Source of the DNA: Marthasterias glacialis
Lineage: Eukaryota; Echinodermata; Asteroidea; Forcipulatida; Asteriidae
NCBI GenBank assembly: GCA_911728455.2
Contig: OU452222.1
Coordinates: 21,276,559-21,340,558 of the forward strand
Length of the DNA: 64,000 bases
Reading direction: 5' to 3'
Positions within the stretch are counted from its first letter, which is position 1. Each line of letters opens with the position of its first letter. The notes under the pieces were generated by a model. That model saw nothing but the letters and a program-made list of their open reading frames with translations. It had not been told where the DNA came from and made no database searches. Shown in pieces: positions 1 to 11,498 of the stretch. Position numbers and translations under genes: made by a program.

Positions 1-152
1 TAATACAGACCTGAATCTACACGGAGGCCATGGCCTCAGTTGCCCTGGTCTTGGCCTTGGTTCCCATTGAAAAGTTTCACTTAGACTTTCATATTTTGCA
101 GTCCAAATGATGAAAATATACTTGCCCCTCTCAAAGAAGAAATTCCAGGCCT
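1..152. repeat. Short interspersed repeat, AGGCCTGGAAT family, left-truncated by window
   Basis: The stretch contains the recurring core 'cacggaggccatggcctcag', then a 'ccttggttcccattgaaaag' segment, and ends in 'aaattccaggcct', which is the inverted form of the 'aggcctggaatta' terminus seen in other copies. At least nine related copies lie in this window (near 1775, 9866, 12415, 29216, 35015, 36625, 45465, 47591 and 59524), in both orientations and with variable middles. The inverted ends suggest a MITE-like DNA element of about 150-170 bp. No protein is encoded. Family name unknown to me. Confidence 0.6.
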
Positions 153-1770
153 TATAATAATAATAATACTACTTGGTTCTTATAATTATAGCGCATATAT
201 ATCCTTGTAACTAGATCAATGTGCTTTAAAACTTTGTTATCACTGTTCATCAGGCATACTTAAAACCATTCCTCAAACTTTCTCAACTCCCTGGGGAGTA
301 TGCAACCCTTATCAGAACTGAACTTCACTGATGGAAAGAAATGGTATAAAATGTACCAGGAACTTTGCCTTGATTTATTAACTTTTGTATTCAATTTTTA
401 GAACAGAAATAACAACATAAATAGCAGGTTAACAGAAATAATTACCTGCTTTGAAAGGTGCGATAAGTTCTGGGCAAGAAAGTCAAACTACCATTGTTAT
501 TGATTTGTTTTGATTCATATGTGTGATGTGTTACTGTTAAGACTTGTTTAAGTCTATTGTTATTGGTGATGATATCACTGAGCCTGACTGGGCACTGCCA
601 TTATTGTTTGATTAATGTAGTACATGACACACTTGGTACACACACAAAAAAACAGTACAGAAATTAACCAGGATCCCTCTCTTTCTCTAAGTGATAAGTG
701 GTGGGCAGCTGTGTTAGTCAGGCAATAATCAAAATAGAACATTAATTGTAGCACTTAAATGACTAACTCAAGAAAAAACTGCATAAGCTTTCGTAGCAAC
801 AACTACTTCCTCAGATGCAATGAAGAAAAAACATCAACAAGAATGAATTAATACTAGCGGTGGCCAGTCAAGCATAACTAAACAAAGGGAGGTGAAGAGT
901 CAAAGTTATGTATAGTGTGACATGAAACCATGGTCCCTATTCAGCCCTCTATCAATACAGTCCAGTCTCTGGATGAATAGTTTTGTTCTGCTGTTTCCCT
1001 GACCATCCTAGTTTTGAACGCCCTTTGCTAGTGTGTTTGAAGTTGTTTAAGGAAACCTAGTAGTCTATAACAACATTACAACAGTAGACTTACCCGAGTC
1101 CTTACAGTAATACATTGCAATTGCAATTAATTCGTTGACAATACCATGGCTTGTTACTTTAATCCACCAGAACCATCATCGTGGACGTGTGCTTACTGCA
1201 AGGAGGTATGCTTATCATGCTGGGGGTTGGTCAAGCACGTCTCTCAGAGCCACCAGACTCGCATCTACTTGGAGGATTCAGAACAGCAACAAAGCGCCTA
1301 AATACAGCAGGCTTCTTGACACATCACTCACTGTCCATGCCCAAGAAAAACCCCAAACAAATTAACAAAAAATTGAATAACGATGTTGTGTAGATGACTC
1401 AAAATGTGTATATAACAAAGACCCCCATGAGGTTAAAGGTTAGTAGGCACAAACAGTACATAGGTCTAAACATTGTAACATGAAATTGAGCATCCTGTGA
1501 AGCTTCTAGTGTACAATTTAGCATTTTTTAAATTCTTATACGTCTACTCCTTTTCAGTTATATGTTTGGTTCATGAAAGTACCACGTTTTGATAAGTAGA
1601 CAGAGGGTTGCCTTTGTTAAAATGAAGTGGAATGTGAAAGTTCATTCATTTTGTTATCAAGATTTCGTCAATAACTAACACCAATGTTACTGACTTCAAT
1701 GTATATGTTGATGTTACTGTTAAGTGGTTCGGTTTAATTTCCTGAGCCATAGAGCTATGTTCTTTTAAGG
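153..1770. other. Non-coding stretch, no gene recognised
   Basis: AT-rich sequence with frequent stops in all frames. It begins with a short ATAATAATA run beside a 'gcgcatatat' segment, which resembles the reverse complement of the GCGCTATAA-(ATT)n tails of retroposons elsewhere in the window. I see no splice-bounded exon, RNA gene or sharp repeat boundary in the rest. Confidence 0.5.
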
Positions 1771-1774
1771 GTGT

Positions 1775-1897
1775 TGCAGTTTTTCAAAAGTAAAGGGCAC
1801 CTGTATATAAAGGGAAATATAGATTTCTACTGGAACACTACAAGGGGGTACCAATGCATGATTGCCTCCATTGCCTCTGTGAAGTATCAGGCCTATG
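1775..1897. repeat. AGGCCTGGAAT-family repeat copy
   Basis: It carries the family landmarks: 'aaagggcacctgtatataaa', 'tctactggaacactacaagg', then the 'gattgcctccattgcctctg' core and 'aagtatcaggcctat' at the right end. It belongs to the variant whose last part reads 'gtatcaggcct' rather than 'attccaggcct', as at 35015 and 59524. The overlapping short open frames are not genes. Confidence 0.55.
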
Positions 1898-1919
1898 GAT
1901 CAGTTATTGGCTTGACTTT

Positions 1920-2100
1920 ATCTAGGACCCTCAAACCTCGACTTGGGCTCCGGCTTGAGCTCTGGCTTGTGCTCTGTCATCAATTTTGGAGCAGTCTACA
2001 TTTTGCACAGTGTTTCCAGCATCAAACGGAGCCCAGAGACGGAGCACAGAGACGGAGCCCAGAGCCTAAACCAAGGTTTGGAAAAAGCCCCTGGTCTCAT
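1920..2100. repeat. Inverted repeat of GGCTC/GAGCC short motifs
   Basis: The left half has several 'gggctc/gagctc/gtgctc' motifs and the right half has 'gagcccagagac' and 'gagcacagagac' in tandem, ending in 'aaaccaaggtttgg'. The halves are roughly inverted copies. Similar arrangements lie at 19560-19710 and 32430-32560, so this is a dispersed palindromic element, now eroded. The frame that is open across it is a by-product of the repeated 6-mers. Confidence 0.45.
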
Positions 2101-2130
2101 TTTCTGTTCATTACTCTACCATAACAACTA

Positions 2131-3620
2131 AGAATGATTGTGCCAACAGTAATGCTGCATAGCTGATGACAAATCTGATGTTTTATTTTAGTTTTTGTTT
2201 TTTGGCTTTTTTTACACGCTCAATCTTTGTTGCCTGAAGGATTTTTCTACTTGTATAGAAAATGCATACAGACCAAACCAGTGTTTTCATATCCTCATTA
2301 AGTGTAAAATGTTTAATTCTGATCACCTTTTCTGACTGACGGTCTCATACTGCCTGTTAGTAATTGTTTTGTAATGCTTTGTCACAGATAAAGTAACGAT
2401 GCCACCAAATGTTTCCAACTCTCAAAGATGTAGATGTGTAGATTAAGTGTGTTCCTATTTGGAAGAGCTTTTAAACAAGACCATAAGTGAAATGTTTGCA
2501 ACTTTGAAATCCAATGATGTGAATTAGTTTGCAGATTGCAGGGATGAGAAATTTTAGACTTTTATCTGAGTTCAGACTTCTCTGTCTGCCTGGTGAAAAG
2601 AAGGGGGAAAAATGCTGTACTATTTTTGATATATAGAAGCCATGCTCTCTGATCTACTTCTCTAGCGCTGAGGATACTGTTCCCAGAAGCTCCTTGAAAT
2701 CTATAACTACAGGGGTTACCAAAAGGTGGGAATGTTATTATTACAATCTTGTAACTTTTAGACCTAGTTTTAAACCTTTTGACTCTCAATCCTGAGTTTA
2801 AAAAAGACTTCAAAATAACATGTACAGTGGTATTTTGACAAATTTCTGTAATAGCTAGTTAATTGCAAACAGATCAAATGACCTGATGCAGCGTGTAATT
2901 ATAAGAAACTACACCAATTAACATATGTTCATAAAAATATAATGCTGTGGACATTTTTTACATCTTAAATTCACAGAGCACAACTTGCACAACTTTGTAT
3001 TTTCTTTTATATGTGTCTGCTTACTGGATGTTGAATTAACAGAAAAATGAACTGATCATTTTATTCGGTCAGTCAGTCAGAGTGTTTTACTTAGTTCGGC
3101 ATTTTTTTTTCTGGAGTCATCAACCTCGGAAATCTGAAACCCCAGGGTATTTCATTCCTTTAAGTTTCTAGTTTAGATGGAGGGACTCTGTGAACTTGTG
3201 TTTTATTAGTCTATGGTAAGATGTAAACATGCTTTTACGGTTGAATTAAGCTGGACTCTGTATTCCTCAATTTTTGCCAAAATTGTATTATGACAGTATG
3301 TGGTGGTTTTTCCTTCATATTTCACCAGTTGGTCAAATTAATCTAGATGTAACAAAATCCCTCTTAAACAAGATGTTTTTCGTAAACACCTGTTGGAGTG
3401 GTAGGGGTTTTTAAGACTTATTCTTAAGTGTATATTCAGTAAACACTGTAATGTTGTTGAATTGCCTTCAACCAGAAATAAATTAAATTTGGCAGCTTAT
3501 TATTTTTGTAGTGAATTGTGTGATTTTTTGATTTTTTTTTACAAAATGATGAACAAACTGTATTGGGGGAGAAGCAGGTGGGGGATCACATAAAGCACCG
3601 TAATCAGTAACTTGGGTGTA
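2131..3620. other. Non-coding stretch, no gene recognised
   Basis: AT-rich sequence with short poly-T runs (for example near 3100 and 3530) and no open frame longer than about 80 codons. An AATAAA at about 3478 could serve as a polyadenylation signal for an unseen transcript, but nothing upstream supports one. Confidence 0.4.
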
Positions 3621-3639
3621 AAGTGGCACCTAAAACCTG

Positions 3640-3903
3640 TCTGCAAGAACACATGCTTTTTAAGTTTATAATGTTAAGTTTCGCCGTGTGTGGCGCTGTT
3701 TTAATAGACAGTGCTACTGCTACCCAATGCTACTACCAGCCTTCAAAACGTGCACGTGTATGGTGTGTACATTTTGTGGTTGAATGCATTGAATCAATCG
3801 CGTGTGTTAAGCATCCGGTTGATTCTGCGGAACTATACCGCCGAGAAAATGCTGGCACTTCCCGTTGTAAACCCCGAGATAGGAATAATCACGTCCCAGT
3901 GCA
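3640..3903 (+). other. Possible 5' exon with splice donor (uncertain)
   Basis: This stretch is richer in CpG than its surroundings, and a good donor follows it: CAGTGCATT|gtaagt at 3903/3904. An ATG near 3849 opens a short frame (MLALPVVNPEIGIITSQCI) that runs into that donor. An overlapping frame contains a hydrophobic, signal-like segment but lacks an ATG at its reported start (it begins with GTG). I recognise no protein family. It may be a first exon of a gene continuing right, or chance; no second exon could be matched. Confidence 0.2.
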
Positions 3904-4299
3904 TTGTAAGTATTTCAGTTACTGACTCTTTGTATTTTCTGTAAATAAAGTGAGGAAAATGGAGGAAAGTTGGGTCATAAGCAAGTGCTTGTAAATCGCC
4001 AGGCCTGCTGGTCCTTATCCTGGACTCTCGCCCAGTTTGTTTTTAACTGGTGACAATGTGTGTGATGAAGACAGTGACAGTGGCACTGTTTCACTGAGTG
4101 ACACAGGGATCAGAGCTTTCGTCAAGACCAAAATAAACCATGTTTTCACTACATTTTATGATTCAATGTGAAAAAGCATGATAACGGGGTAAATATTTTC
4201 CATGATGTGAATGGGTTGGAGCACGATGTACTCTTCAGTGCAAGATAATTTTAGGTTCAGTTAACAGTCAGTAGAGTATCAGCTGGTAATGATGAATAC

Positions 4300-4965
4300 T
4301 GTCCTTGCTCTAGACTACTCTAGTACTACACTAGTAGTAGGCCTACTGTACTAGTAGTACTAGTAGTAGTACTAGGGTGGCCAAGTTGTACTCGTGATCG
4401 AGTACGAGTACTTGGGCCATCGAGTACAAGTACAAGACAAGTGTCCGAATACCAAGTATTCTGATATCTGAGTTACTGAGTACAACAGCTGAGTACCAAG
4501 TACTTGGATCTCCGACCGAGTACGGGTAGCCTACGAGTACAAATTAAAACTTTATTAACAAAATATTGCAAAATTTATCACCTATATATAATCCCTAATA
4601 TCTAGCTAGCATGCCATAGACAACTTAAGTTTTACTGTTTCTTGAGCTTTATTCCTCTAGGCACGTAGGAAAGCGGAAAGCAAAGTGGTATTTTGAGTTC
4701 TTAGAACCAGAATCCGACTCCAAGTATATTTTTAGTCGGAGATCGAGTACATGACTATTTCAAGTACAGATTATTTTTCAGTCAGTTATTGAGTATCAAC
4801 ATCGAGTAGGCCTATGAGTATTTTGCTGTAGTAGTACAAGTACCATCAATGGTACTTGCCTGAAGTACCGTTTTGATGGTATACTCAGTACTCTTACTCA
4901 AAGTACTACACAAGTCCTGAGTAGTACTTGAGTATGAGTAGGCCTACTACAACACTGTACTTCTC
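4300..4965. repeat. Low-complexity GAGTAC/AGTAGT-rich element
   Basis: Dense repeats of GAGTAC, AAGTAC and TAGTAGTAC run for about 650 bp on both sides of a non-repetitive centre (about 4550-4680). The left part reads as 'ctcgtgatcgagtacgagta' and the right part as 'ctgagtagtacttgagtatg', in partly inverted arrangement. This resembles a DNA transposon remnant with sub-terminal GTACTC arrays. I could not find a convincing target-site duplication. Confidence 0.5.
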
Positions 4966-5201
4966 ACCTCCAAATGGAGTGGTGGTACTCCTGCAATCCT
5001 ACACTTATTTTTATTGTGTGATTACGCTATCTCATTTCGTCTAGGACGATAGTATTTAACAACCTCATCATAGTCATAGATATAGGAGTAGGGTAGGGGT
5101 AGTTGCAATAATCCATGGAGGATCTACCTCCATTGGGTAATTATTACCCAATCCTCTCCATTATGGTTGACCGGAGGGTTGGGACAAACTCATGGTTTTA
5201 A

Positions 5202-5413
5202 AGGGGCTGTGTCGTCATGATTATAGCAGGCCTGTTGCTGTGCATGAATTTAAGATGAACTCTCACCCAGATTTTTCACACCTATGCGAACGCTTGCGGT
5301 AAGATCACAAAGGGGGTCATCTTTTTCAAACTGTGATGTGACTGCCGGCAGAAACGCGCACGTTGTAATTGGGTTATTCCATTTACTGCAATAATCATGA
5401 CGACACAACCCCT
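5202..5413. mobile_element. Palindromic MITE with TTAA target duplication (copy 1)
   Basis: The element starts AGGGGCTGTGTCGTCATGA and ends with the near-perfect inverted form ending ...CGACACAACCCCT. TTAA is present immediately outside both ends (5198-5201 and 5414-5417). The inner arms (sub-terminal 'atagcaggcctg', central 'tgtgatgtgac') match a second copy at 10584-10808. TTAA duplications with G-rich tips are typical of piggyBac-type non-autonomous elements. There is no coding capacity, so it must have moved with transposase supplied elsewhere. Confidence 0.8.
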
Positions 5414-5419
5414 TTAAAT

Positions 5420-6511
5420 CTTGTCAAACTTTGTTGACTTTTCCCCCCTACAATGTACCCAATTGCACCGACATTATCACACTTGTGCTCTTTCATACTT
5501 GATTTGCAATAGGAGCCCAATATCCGAAAATTAAATTTAAGTGTTAAAAAAAGTACCATAGGCCGACCAAGATTTCCGAGGATTCAAATGTTGCTGTAAC
5601 AGCAGATTTGAGCGTAGCGCCAGTGTACTCTCCGGCCAGCTGAGGCAATGGATAGGCTACTATCTTGCGTACAGGCGATGTGGTATGTACATGTAGTAAG
5701 GAAAACCACCTTGCCCTTAATACAGCAACAAGGTGTCAGGGCTGCCACTTTGTGGATAGCCTTGGTAAGACTGTTTACCAAATCAACCGCATCATTTCAT
5801 GCTTCCAAGTCATTTCTTCATGAATCTATGCCTGTTATGGTCTGACGGTTTTAACCATTATCCAAAGAATTAAGGTGGTTTTCACCATAGAGTAGAACAC
5901 AGCAAATGCAAGCTTAATTGTCGTTTGTGTCTGCTGTGCACGCCCTCTGTGTCAGCTTTGGACCGAGCATCAATACCATGTGACAGTTGGCATGAATGGC
6001 AGCAGGTTCCAATTGACTTTTAAAGCATGCGCACAGATAAACTACACACACAGCATTCTCCTGACAGTACGGTTTTACTGATGTGTGGCCCCATCTAAAA
6101 ACTTCAGAAAATACTAAGAGTGTCAAGAGTGTAATATATTTCAACAGTTTTGTGCCCTTAAAATGTACGACAATTCTTCATCCCTGGAGGCCAGTCACTC
6201 TGTCCGTCGTAAATTTTTAGACTGTCTTTTTTTACATGGATGTCACTGACTTGATTTTGAGTGTAAAAGTTTGGTTATGTCACACGTGGCATCTTTTATA
6301 GCCAACTCTGAGGCAACCAAAAATAAATGCAAAAGGAACTCTATAGTGGCACAATGGACATTTTACGTGTGCATGCTCTGAACACGCTCAGCAGTGGAAA
6401 GTCTGGGCAACCCTTTGTTCCGGTATTCCCATTTTACACAATGGCGTGTTTCAGTGTCGCCCATGGCTCGAAAAATGTTTTTGTGGATACACGTCACCTG
6501 GTGCCTAACTT
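5420..6511. other. Non-coding stretch, no gene recognised
   Basis: Only short chance frames occur on either strand. A run around 5600-5800 has open frames on both strands at once, which is usual for chance frames. No recognised repeat boundaries, RNA gene or splice-supported exon were seen. Confidence 0.4.
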
Positions 6512-6612
6512 ATAGGGACACTTCAAAGTGTCAAGACTGGGACTGGAACCAACACTCTGCTGATCAGAAGCACCAGAGCTTGAGTCTAGTGCGCTTGACC
6601 ACTTGGCCACAA
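6512..6612 (-). repeat. tRNA-Leu-derived SINE, head fragment, reverse
   Basis: Read on the minus strand this has the tRNA-like head: 'tggccaagtggtcaagcgc', an anticodon arm with CTCAAGC loop (CAA, leucine), 'ctgatcagcagagtgttgg', and a B-box-like 'gttccagtcccag', followed by the 'cttg' start of the body. The same head is found at 6742, 15844, 29955, 32885, 34172 and 38486. The body is truncated after about 15 bases. Confidence 0.65.
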
Positions 6613-6741
6613 GAAGCCAACTCTTGGTTAATTAAGCTTTTAGGAAGAAAGTATTAAACTTTTTGTTTGGCTTGTTATGATATATACAGTCAGGAGGTGA
6701 ATACATTGAAACAAATGAAATTATAATAATTGGGGTGGCAT

Positions 6742-7078
6742 GTCGTGGCCGAGCGGTTTTGTCCATTGGACTCAAGTTCTGGTGGCTAAGTCATCAGGGT
6801 GTGGGTTTGAATCCTGGTCATGACTCTTGTGTCCTTGAGCAAGGCACATTTAAACTATAATTGCTTCTCTTCACCCAGGGGTAAATGGGTACCAGTGAGG
6901 GCAGAGATGGTTCTTGTGATAGATTTTGCTTGGTGCGCTACATACGTGGCAGCACATGCTATCCCAAGGGAGCTGAGATGATTTAAGGAATGAAATAAAC
7001 AAAACAGTGACCGGGGTAATAATGTTGGAGGGCCATGAGTGTCACTGAGTGACGGAGTTAAGCACTATAAAAAAAGGC
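6742..7078 (+). repeat. tRNA-Leu-derived SINE, body type B
   Basis: The head 'gtcgtggccgagcggttttg' and the loop 'actcaagttct' correspond to a leucine tRNA with CAA anticodon; 'gggtttgaatcctgg' is the B box. The body then reads 'cccaggggtaaatgggtacc', shared with the copy at 34172 but different from the 'gacgggacataaagcc' body of copies at 15844, 32885 and 38486. It lies about 130 bp from a reverse-oriented head fragment at 6512-6612. As a class III-transcribed retroposon it would need a LINE for mobility. Confidence 0.75.
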
Positions 7079-7079
7079 C

Positions 7080-8589
7080 ACTTTTAGTATTATCATCAAT
7101 GCCTAGGATAACTTGATGAAATCAAATGGTTTTAAAGAAAAGAGTAATTAAATCCTAAGTCTTGATAACTGAGTGAGAGGAAAAAGACAAGCACAGTGAA
7201 AGATTTCCCTTGTATCTGGCATAGCAAAATATTCCATAATTTATATTAACTGACACATTTTGTGCAGTTGCTACTCAAAACTCATCATTTGCTTTAATGA
7301 AAGCATCAATTGATTCAGTGTACACAAAGCAAGTTCAGTCTACAGGGCTCAACATTTACACTGGACTGCAGGCCCAAGGCCAGTGATTTACAACATACAT
7401 GTAAGCATCGGGCCAGTGGGCCAGTAATCTCATGACTGGACAAGTTGGATAATCTTTCAGCTGGATAATATTACCTCACTGTGTAATAACAAAATGATGC
7501 TCAATGTTGACTGAGTCTGACGAATATCTTTCAATTCTGTTGAGTAGGCCTATACTTACTCATAAGACAAATTCTCTCAGTGCTAGTTCAAATAAAAACA
7601 GTTTATATGTTTAACAAACTGTGTAGATAAAATATTTTTTCTCATTTTGACTCTGGTGTTGTTTAAAAAGTCCTGCGGTCTTTGATTTTCGCCCCCAAAA
7701 TTCAAGCCCTGGTCTATGTTGCCTTGCAAAATTGCTGCATGAAATCGCTCCCGGAATGATGATTTTTGTTGTTGTTTTTCTCCATTATAAATACACCTAG
7801 GGATTTATACTTGAAACCGCAGTTTCACATCATAGATAAATGTGTTACTAGTTAAACCCCCCTTAAAACCAAGTTATCTTTTGAAGTTAGCAAGAACCAT
7901 GTGCCATATCAATTGATTTTTTTGTATGTTTTATTTTTTTAAAGGGGAAGGATAAATTAATTAAGCAATCAGTGTACTACATCTCATACATGTGTTTGAT
8001 GTTGACCAGGAAAGACCAATCACTCCATGGCTGTGTGTATTTTCAGGTTGCAGAGGATATTTTTTATTTGCTAAGTCTATTTTATTATGCTGCCATTACC
8101 AGGCCTGTTGTATCTCAAGGTTTTTTCCAGATTTTATATTTTTGGTTTTGAGGATGCACCGCACCCTATTTTGCCAGATTGATGGTGAAAATTGGTTTAA
8201 GTATAATAGTACTTGTAGCTATTTTCTAGTTGTCATGGAAGTTATTATTTTTTATTTGATTAATAAGCATTTATATCCTGTTGGTAAGTCAGTGCGTCAC
8301 ACACGCGCGCATCTGCTGAACGCCCAAATTGATTGCTACTTCCAGTTCCAAAGCTGGCATACGTTTTAGTGTAATTTTACAAAAAAATCACACATTTCAG
8401 CATTTCTTTTGACACTTTATTATAGGCTAATTCTGAGAAGACCTCAAGTCTTTGGAGAACATAAAAAGCCAAGTCCAATTATGAAACTTTAATTACATTT
8501 AAATCCTCATACAAAAACTAGCTCAATGCAATTCCTATGGACTTGCATTTGGTTGGAGCCAGTTTGAGTGATATGCAATCACCTGGACT
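7080..8589. other. Non-coding stretch, no gene recognised
   Basis: AT-rich, with scattered poly-T and no sharp repeat. The longest frame (7992-8369, 125 codons) starts without an ATG codon context that I trust, is rich in Phe, Leu and Cys from T-rich DNA, and matches no family I know. I regard it as chance. Confidence 0.4.
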
Positions 8590-9175
8590 GCGACACCTGT
8601 TGTTCTGTTGTCTGTGCACTTGTACTCTCACATCTTGACTACTGCAACTCTCTTCTCATAGGACTTAAGCAATATGATCTAAACCTCCTCTAAAAACTCC
8701 AAAACAGGGCTGCTCGACTGATTCATCTGAAGCCAAAGTACTTTACACTTCTACTCATAGATCTCCACTGGCTTCCAGTCAACCAGCGGATTATTTTTAG
8801 GACGGCATTGTACATATGTACAAAACTGCGTCCAACATTTTCCCACCATACATTTCGGGCATAGGCCTACTTGATCTCAGCAAACCCAAACGTGAAGATC
8901 TTCGCTCACAATCCAATCTGGTGGTTCTGTGTACCTCAAAGAAAGCTGGGGACCGGGCATTTTCCATCGCCGGTCCTCAAAGTTGGAACTCTCTCCCCAT
9001 CACCATCCGGAATGCTTCATCAGTCAAACAGTTTAAAAGACTCTAAAAAACACATCTGTTTAATCGTACCCTGTAAATTATATTTTGGTTCTTCTGGCAG
9101 CTTTCTCCCCAAGCGCTTTGTATCCTTTGGAAAAGGCGCTCTATAAATACGATTTATTATTATTATTATTATCAT
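8590..9175 (+). mobile_element. CR1/L2-like non-LTR retrotransposon, 3' end
   Basis: Translation in shifting frames gives the classic C-terminal part of a CR1/L2-type reverse transcriptase: a 'SRLDYCNSLL'-like stretch near 8630-8660, 'LQNRAARLIHLKPK', 'LHWLPVNQRI', then in one frame (8816-9046) 'GDRAFSIAGPQSWNSLP' and 'SSVKQFKRL'. The element ends in a 'gcgctctataaatacgattt' tail with an (ATT)n run at 9151-9173. At least one frameshift and several stops break the frame, so it is a dead 5'-truncated copy. The catalytic core of the polymerase is absent. Confidence 0.85.
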
Positions 9176-9865
9176 TAGTGGGCGTGGCTTACAGTGGAAT
9201 TACGTCACACTTACCAATACGACAGCGCTTTTCCCAAGGATCCAAGCACTTTACATGTACATTAAATCAATTAAAATATCAAAAACACTAAAAGTAGACA
9301 ATATACAAAATACAACACAATTTTTTTAACAACTATTATGTAGAGGCAAAGTACACATAAATGGTAGACCGAAAATATTTAGCACACAGGATAAAGTTGT
9401 AAAAATTTAATTTAATACACTGAACGTAATGAATGGCCCCCGCATTCTAGAACACATCAGTCTTAACCACTTAAACACTGAGTGAGCCTGGTGAGGAGAA
9501 GCCAGTTCGAATCCTGTATAGCAGTGGATGCCTCAACAACCTATTCAACTTTTTGGTTTGGATTATTCTAATTTGAAGGATGTTACTGAGACAGTTTGAT
9601 TGATTTGCATGTGGGAAGACAGTTTAGGATTTTGATTGTGGTTAAGCTGAGGATTCGTCGAGAACATTAAATACAAAGTTCAGGATTGGTATGGCCTAAC
9701 AAAAAATAAATGTGTTTCCTGTAACAACCTGGAAAAAAAGAGTGTAGATATGGGCATTTTTTTGTATGCACACCAAGGAATAAAGTTCATTGACCAGGAG
9801 GATTGGATCCACCTGCAGTTGTTTTGTACAACATGTTGATATAAAAAAGTAATTTGATGTATAGG
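9176..9865. other. Non-coding stretch with a weak tRNA-like B box
   Basis: No gene seen. A 'ccagttcgaatcctgt' motif at about 9505 resembles a tRNA B box and may mark an eroded SINE head, but the rest of a cloverleaf could not be drawn. Confidence 0.3.
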
Positions 9866-10029
9866 GCAGGCCTGGAATTAACCATTAATAGCAAATGCCA
9901 TGTGCCTTGTGCTTTTGCTGTGGTGCCCTTTGCCAAGTTTCAACACAAATTTACATTTTCCTCATAGAAGTGCCCCTTACCAGAGAAAAATTGCTGTGCC
10001 CCTTCAAGATGGAAGTTCAAGGCCTGATA
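9866..10029. repeat. AGGCCTGGAAT-family repeat copy
   Basis: It begins 'caggcctggaattaacc' and ends 'gttcaaggcctga', the inverted terminus. The middle contains 'ttacattttcctcatagaag' and 'tgcccctt', shared with the copies at 12415 and 59524. Non-coding. Confidence 0.6.
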
Positions 10030-10583
10030 GGGCCTACATGTACATGAACTGCACGAATTAAGATTGCACATTCGGGAAAACATTTTAATTAAGGTCTTGA
10101 AATCTAGTGGTACAGTAAAGTGAAACATGCAGTTGGTCAGAATTTTTTTTTTTTATCTTTCCAAGTTATCAATGGCATTTTTTACTGTCGGCATGTTTTT
10201 GAAACTCAATTGGTTACAGCTAAACAAAACTATTTGCTTGTATGGCCTATTTATGAGAAAAAAAGTTGACCACTACCACGCTTAAAGAGAAATATTTTCA
10301 TCTTAAATACTGTCAAAGTTAAGGAATTTTAGGACATTTGAGGACACCCAAAGTCACAAAATTGCTTACTTTGATTTCTGCGATTGAAACTATAAGCCCA
10401 ATATGGACACAGAATCCTGTACAAAACAAACCATTTTCTGTGGTTTTCCCTAAAACATGACCATGAATTTAATGAAACTTTCTAACTGGTTGGTTGTATG
10501 GTGTGTTTATAAAAGGAAACTAGTGGATGGGAAAGAATGTACTCTTCCAATGAAGGACGTGTTTACTTTGTAGCAACCTTTAA

Positions 10584-10808
10584 AGGGGGACTGTCGTCAT
10601 GATCATAGCAGGCCTGCGGCTGGACATGGAACTGTGAACTCTAACCCAGTTACTGCACGCGTACGCTGGCCGTCACATCATAAACGGTGCCGTTATTATT
10701 ATATAGTGATGTGACCGCCAGCGTGCATGCGCGTGCAGTAACTTGGTTTACAGTTCATAATTCTGTGTACAGCCACAGGCCTGCTGTGATCATGACGACA
10801 TCCCCCCT
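10584..10808. mobile_element. Palindromic MITE with TTAA target duplication (copy 2)
   Basis: It begins AGGGGGACTGTCGTCATGA and ends TCATGACGACATCCCCCCT, with TTAA directly outside both ends (10580-10583 and 10809-10812). The arms are long inverted repeats of about 100 bp (for example 'gttactgcacgcgtacgctg' on the left and 'gcatgcgcgtgcagtaac' on the right) around a small loop. It is more symmetrical than the related copy at 5202-5413, which suggests that it is younger. It is probably a piggyBac-type non-autonomous element. Confidence 0.85.
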
Positions 10809-11214
10809 TTAATAAGTCAATTTGGAATTTCTGTTTGTGAAGCAGTATTTAAACGTTCACATGATCACTTCACAGTCTCAAGCCAAGTGTAGATTATTCT
10901 GGGGTTGTATTTACGAAACAAAATGTTAAAAAATTGACAATAACTTCAAAGATTCTATTTAAAAAAAAAAAAGTAGGTAACTTCATGATGCTATGTGTAT
11001 GGTACCATGTACACACACTCACAATGGTAATTCTAAATCTTATGCAATGAAAAGGAGCCATACTTTTCCCGTCTGAGTCTCAGTTTGTTTGAATCTATGG
11101 TTAAATGGAGTTGAATGGACGGGGGAAAAAAGATGGTTGGACTACGATAATGGTCTACAATTTATGCATGTAATGTATAGCTAGAGTCTTAGAATAAAAA
11201 TGATGTATGTTTTT

Positions 11215-11400
11215 TTCAGATGGACTTTGAAATAAGATTACTTACTGCAGCTCTTATCTGCATTTTTACCAGATGGTATTTTGATAAAAAGGGTTAACAA
11301 CAGGGCCACAGCCAAAGCGCTTATCAGGATATGCCAGAAAGGGAGATAGCGATCTGTGATAACGTCAGATGCTGATGGGACAATATAATGCCACTGATGG
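11215..11400. promoter_or_regulatory. GATA-motif cluster (candidate)
   Basis: Four strict GATAA/TTATC motifs (about 11253, 11281, 11321 and 11356) plus an AGATAGCGAT site fall within 110 bp, in sequence with no repeat signature. It lies some 19 kb upstream of the zfpm PR-domain exon. Regulatory role is inferred from motif density only. Confidence 0.25.
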
Positions 11401-11465
11401 TATCACTACAAACCCTGTGCTGGGAGCATCGGAGACACAAGGCTGAGCTCAATGCTGGCGGGTGA

Positions 11466-11498
11466 GTGTGCGTGTGTGTCTGTGTGTTGTGTGTGTGT
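11466..11498. repeat. (TG)n microsatellite
   Basis: An interrupted run of TG dinucleotides (tgtgcgtgtgtgtctgtgtg and following). Confidence 0.8.

Noticed and set aside
3711-3944. Complete small secreted protein
   Set aside because: The hydrophobic frame starts with GTG and is contradicted by an equally open second frame; only a weak exon call is kept.
6742-6830. Functional tRNA-Leu gene
   Set aside because: Stems are imperfect and the sequence continues into a repeated SINE body found several times in the window.
7992-8369. 125-codon frame
   Set aside because: Phe/Cys/Leu-rich from AT-rich DNA; no splice or homology support.
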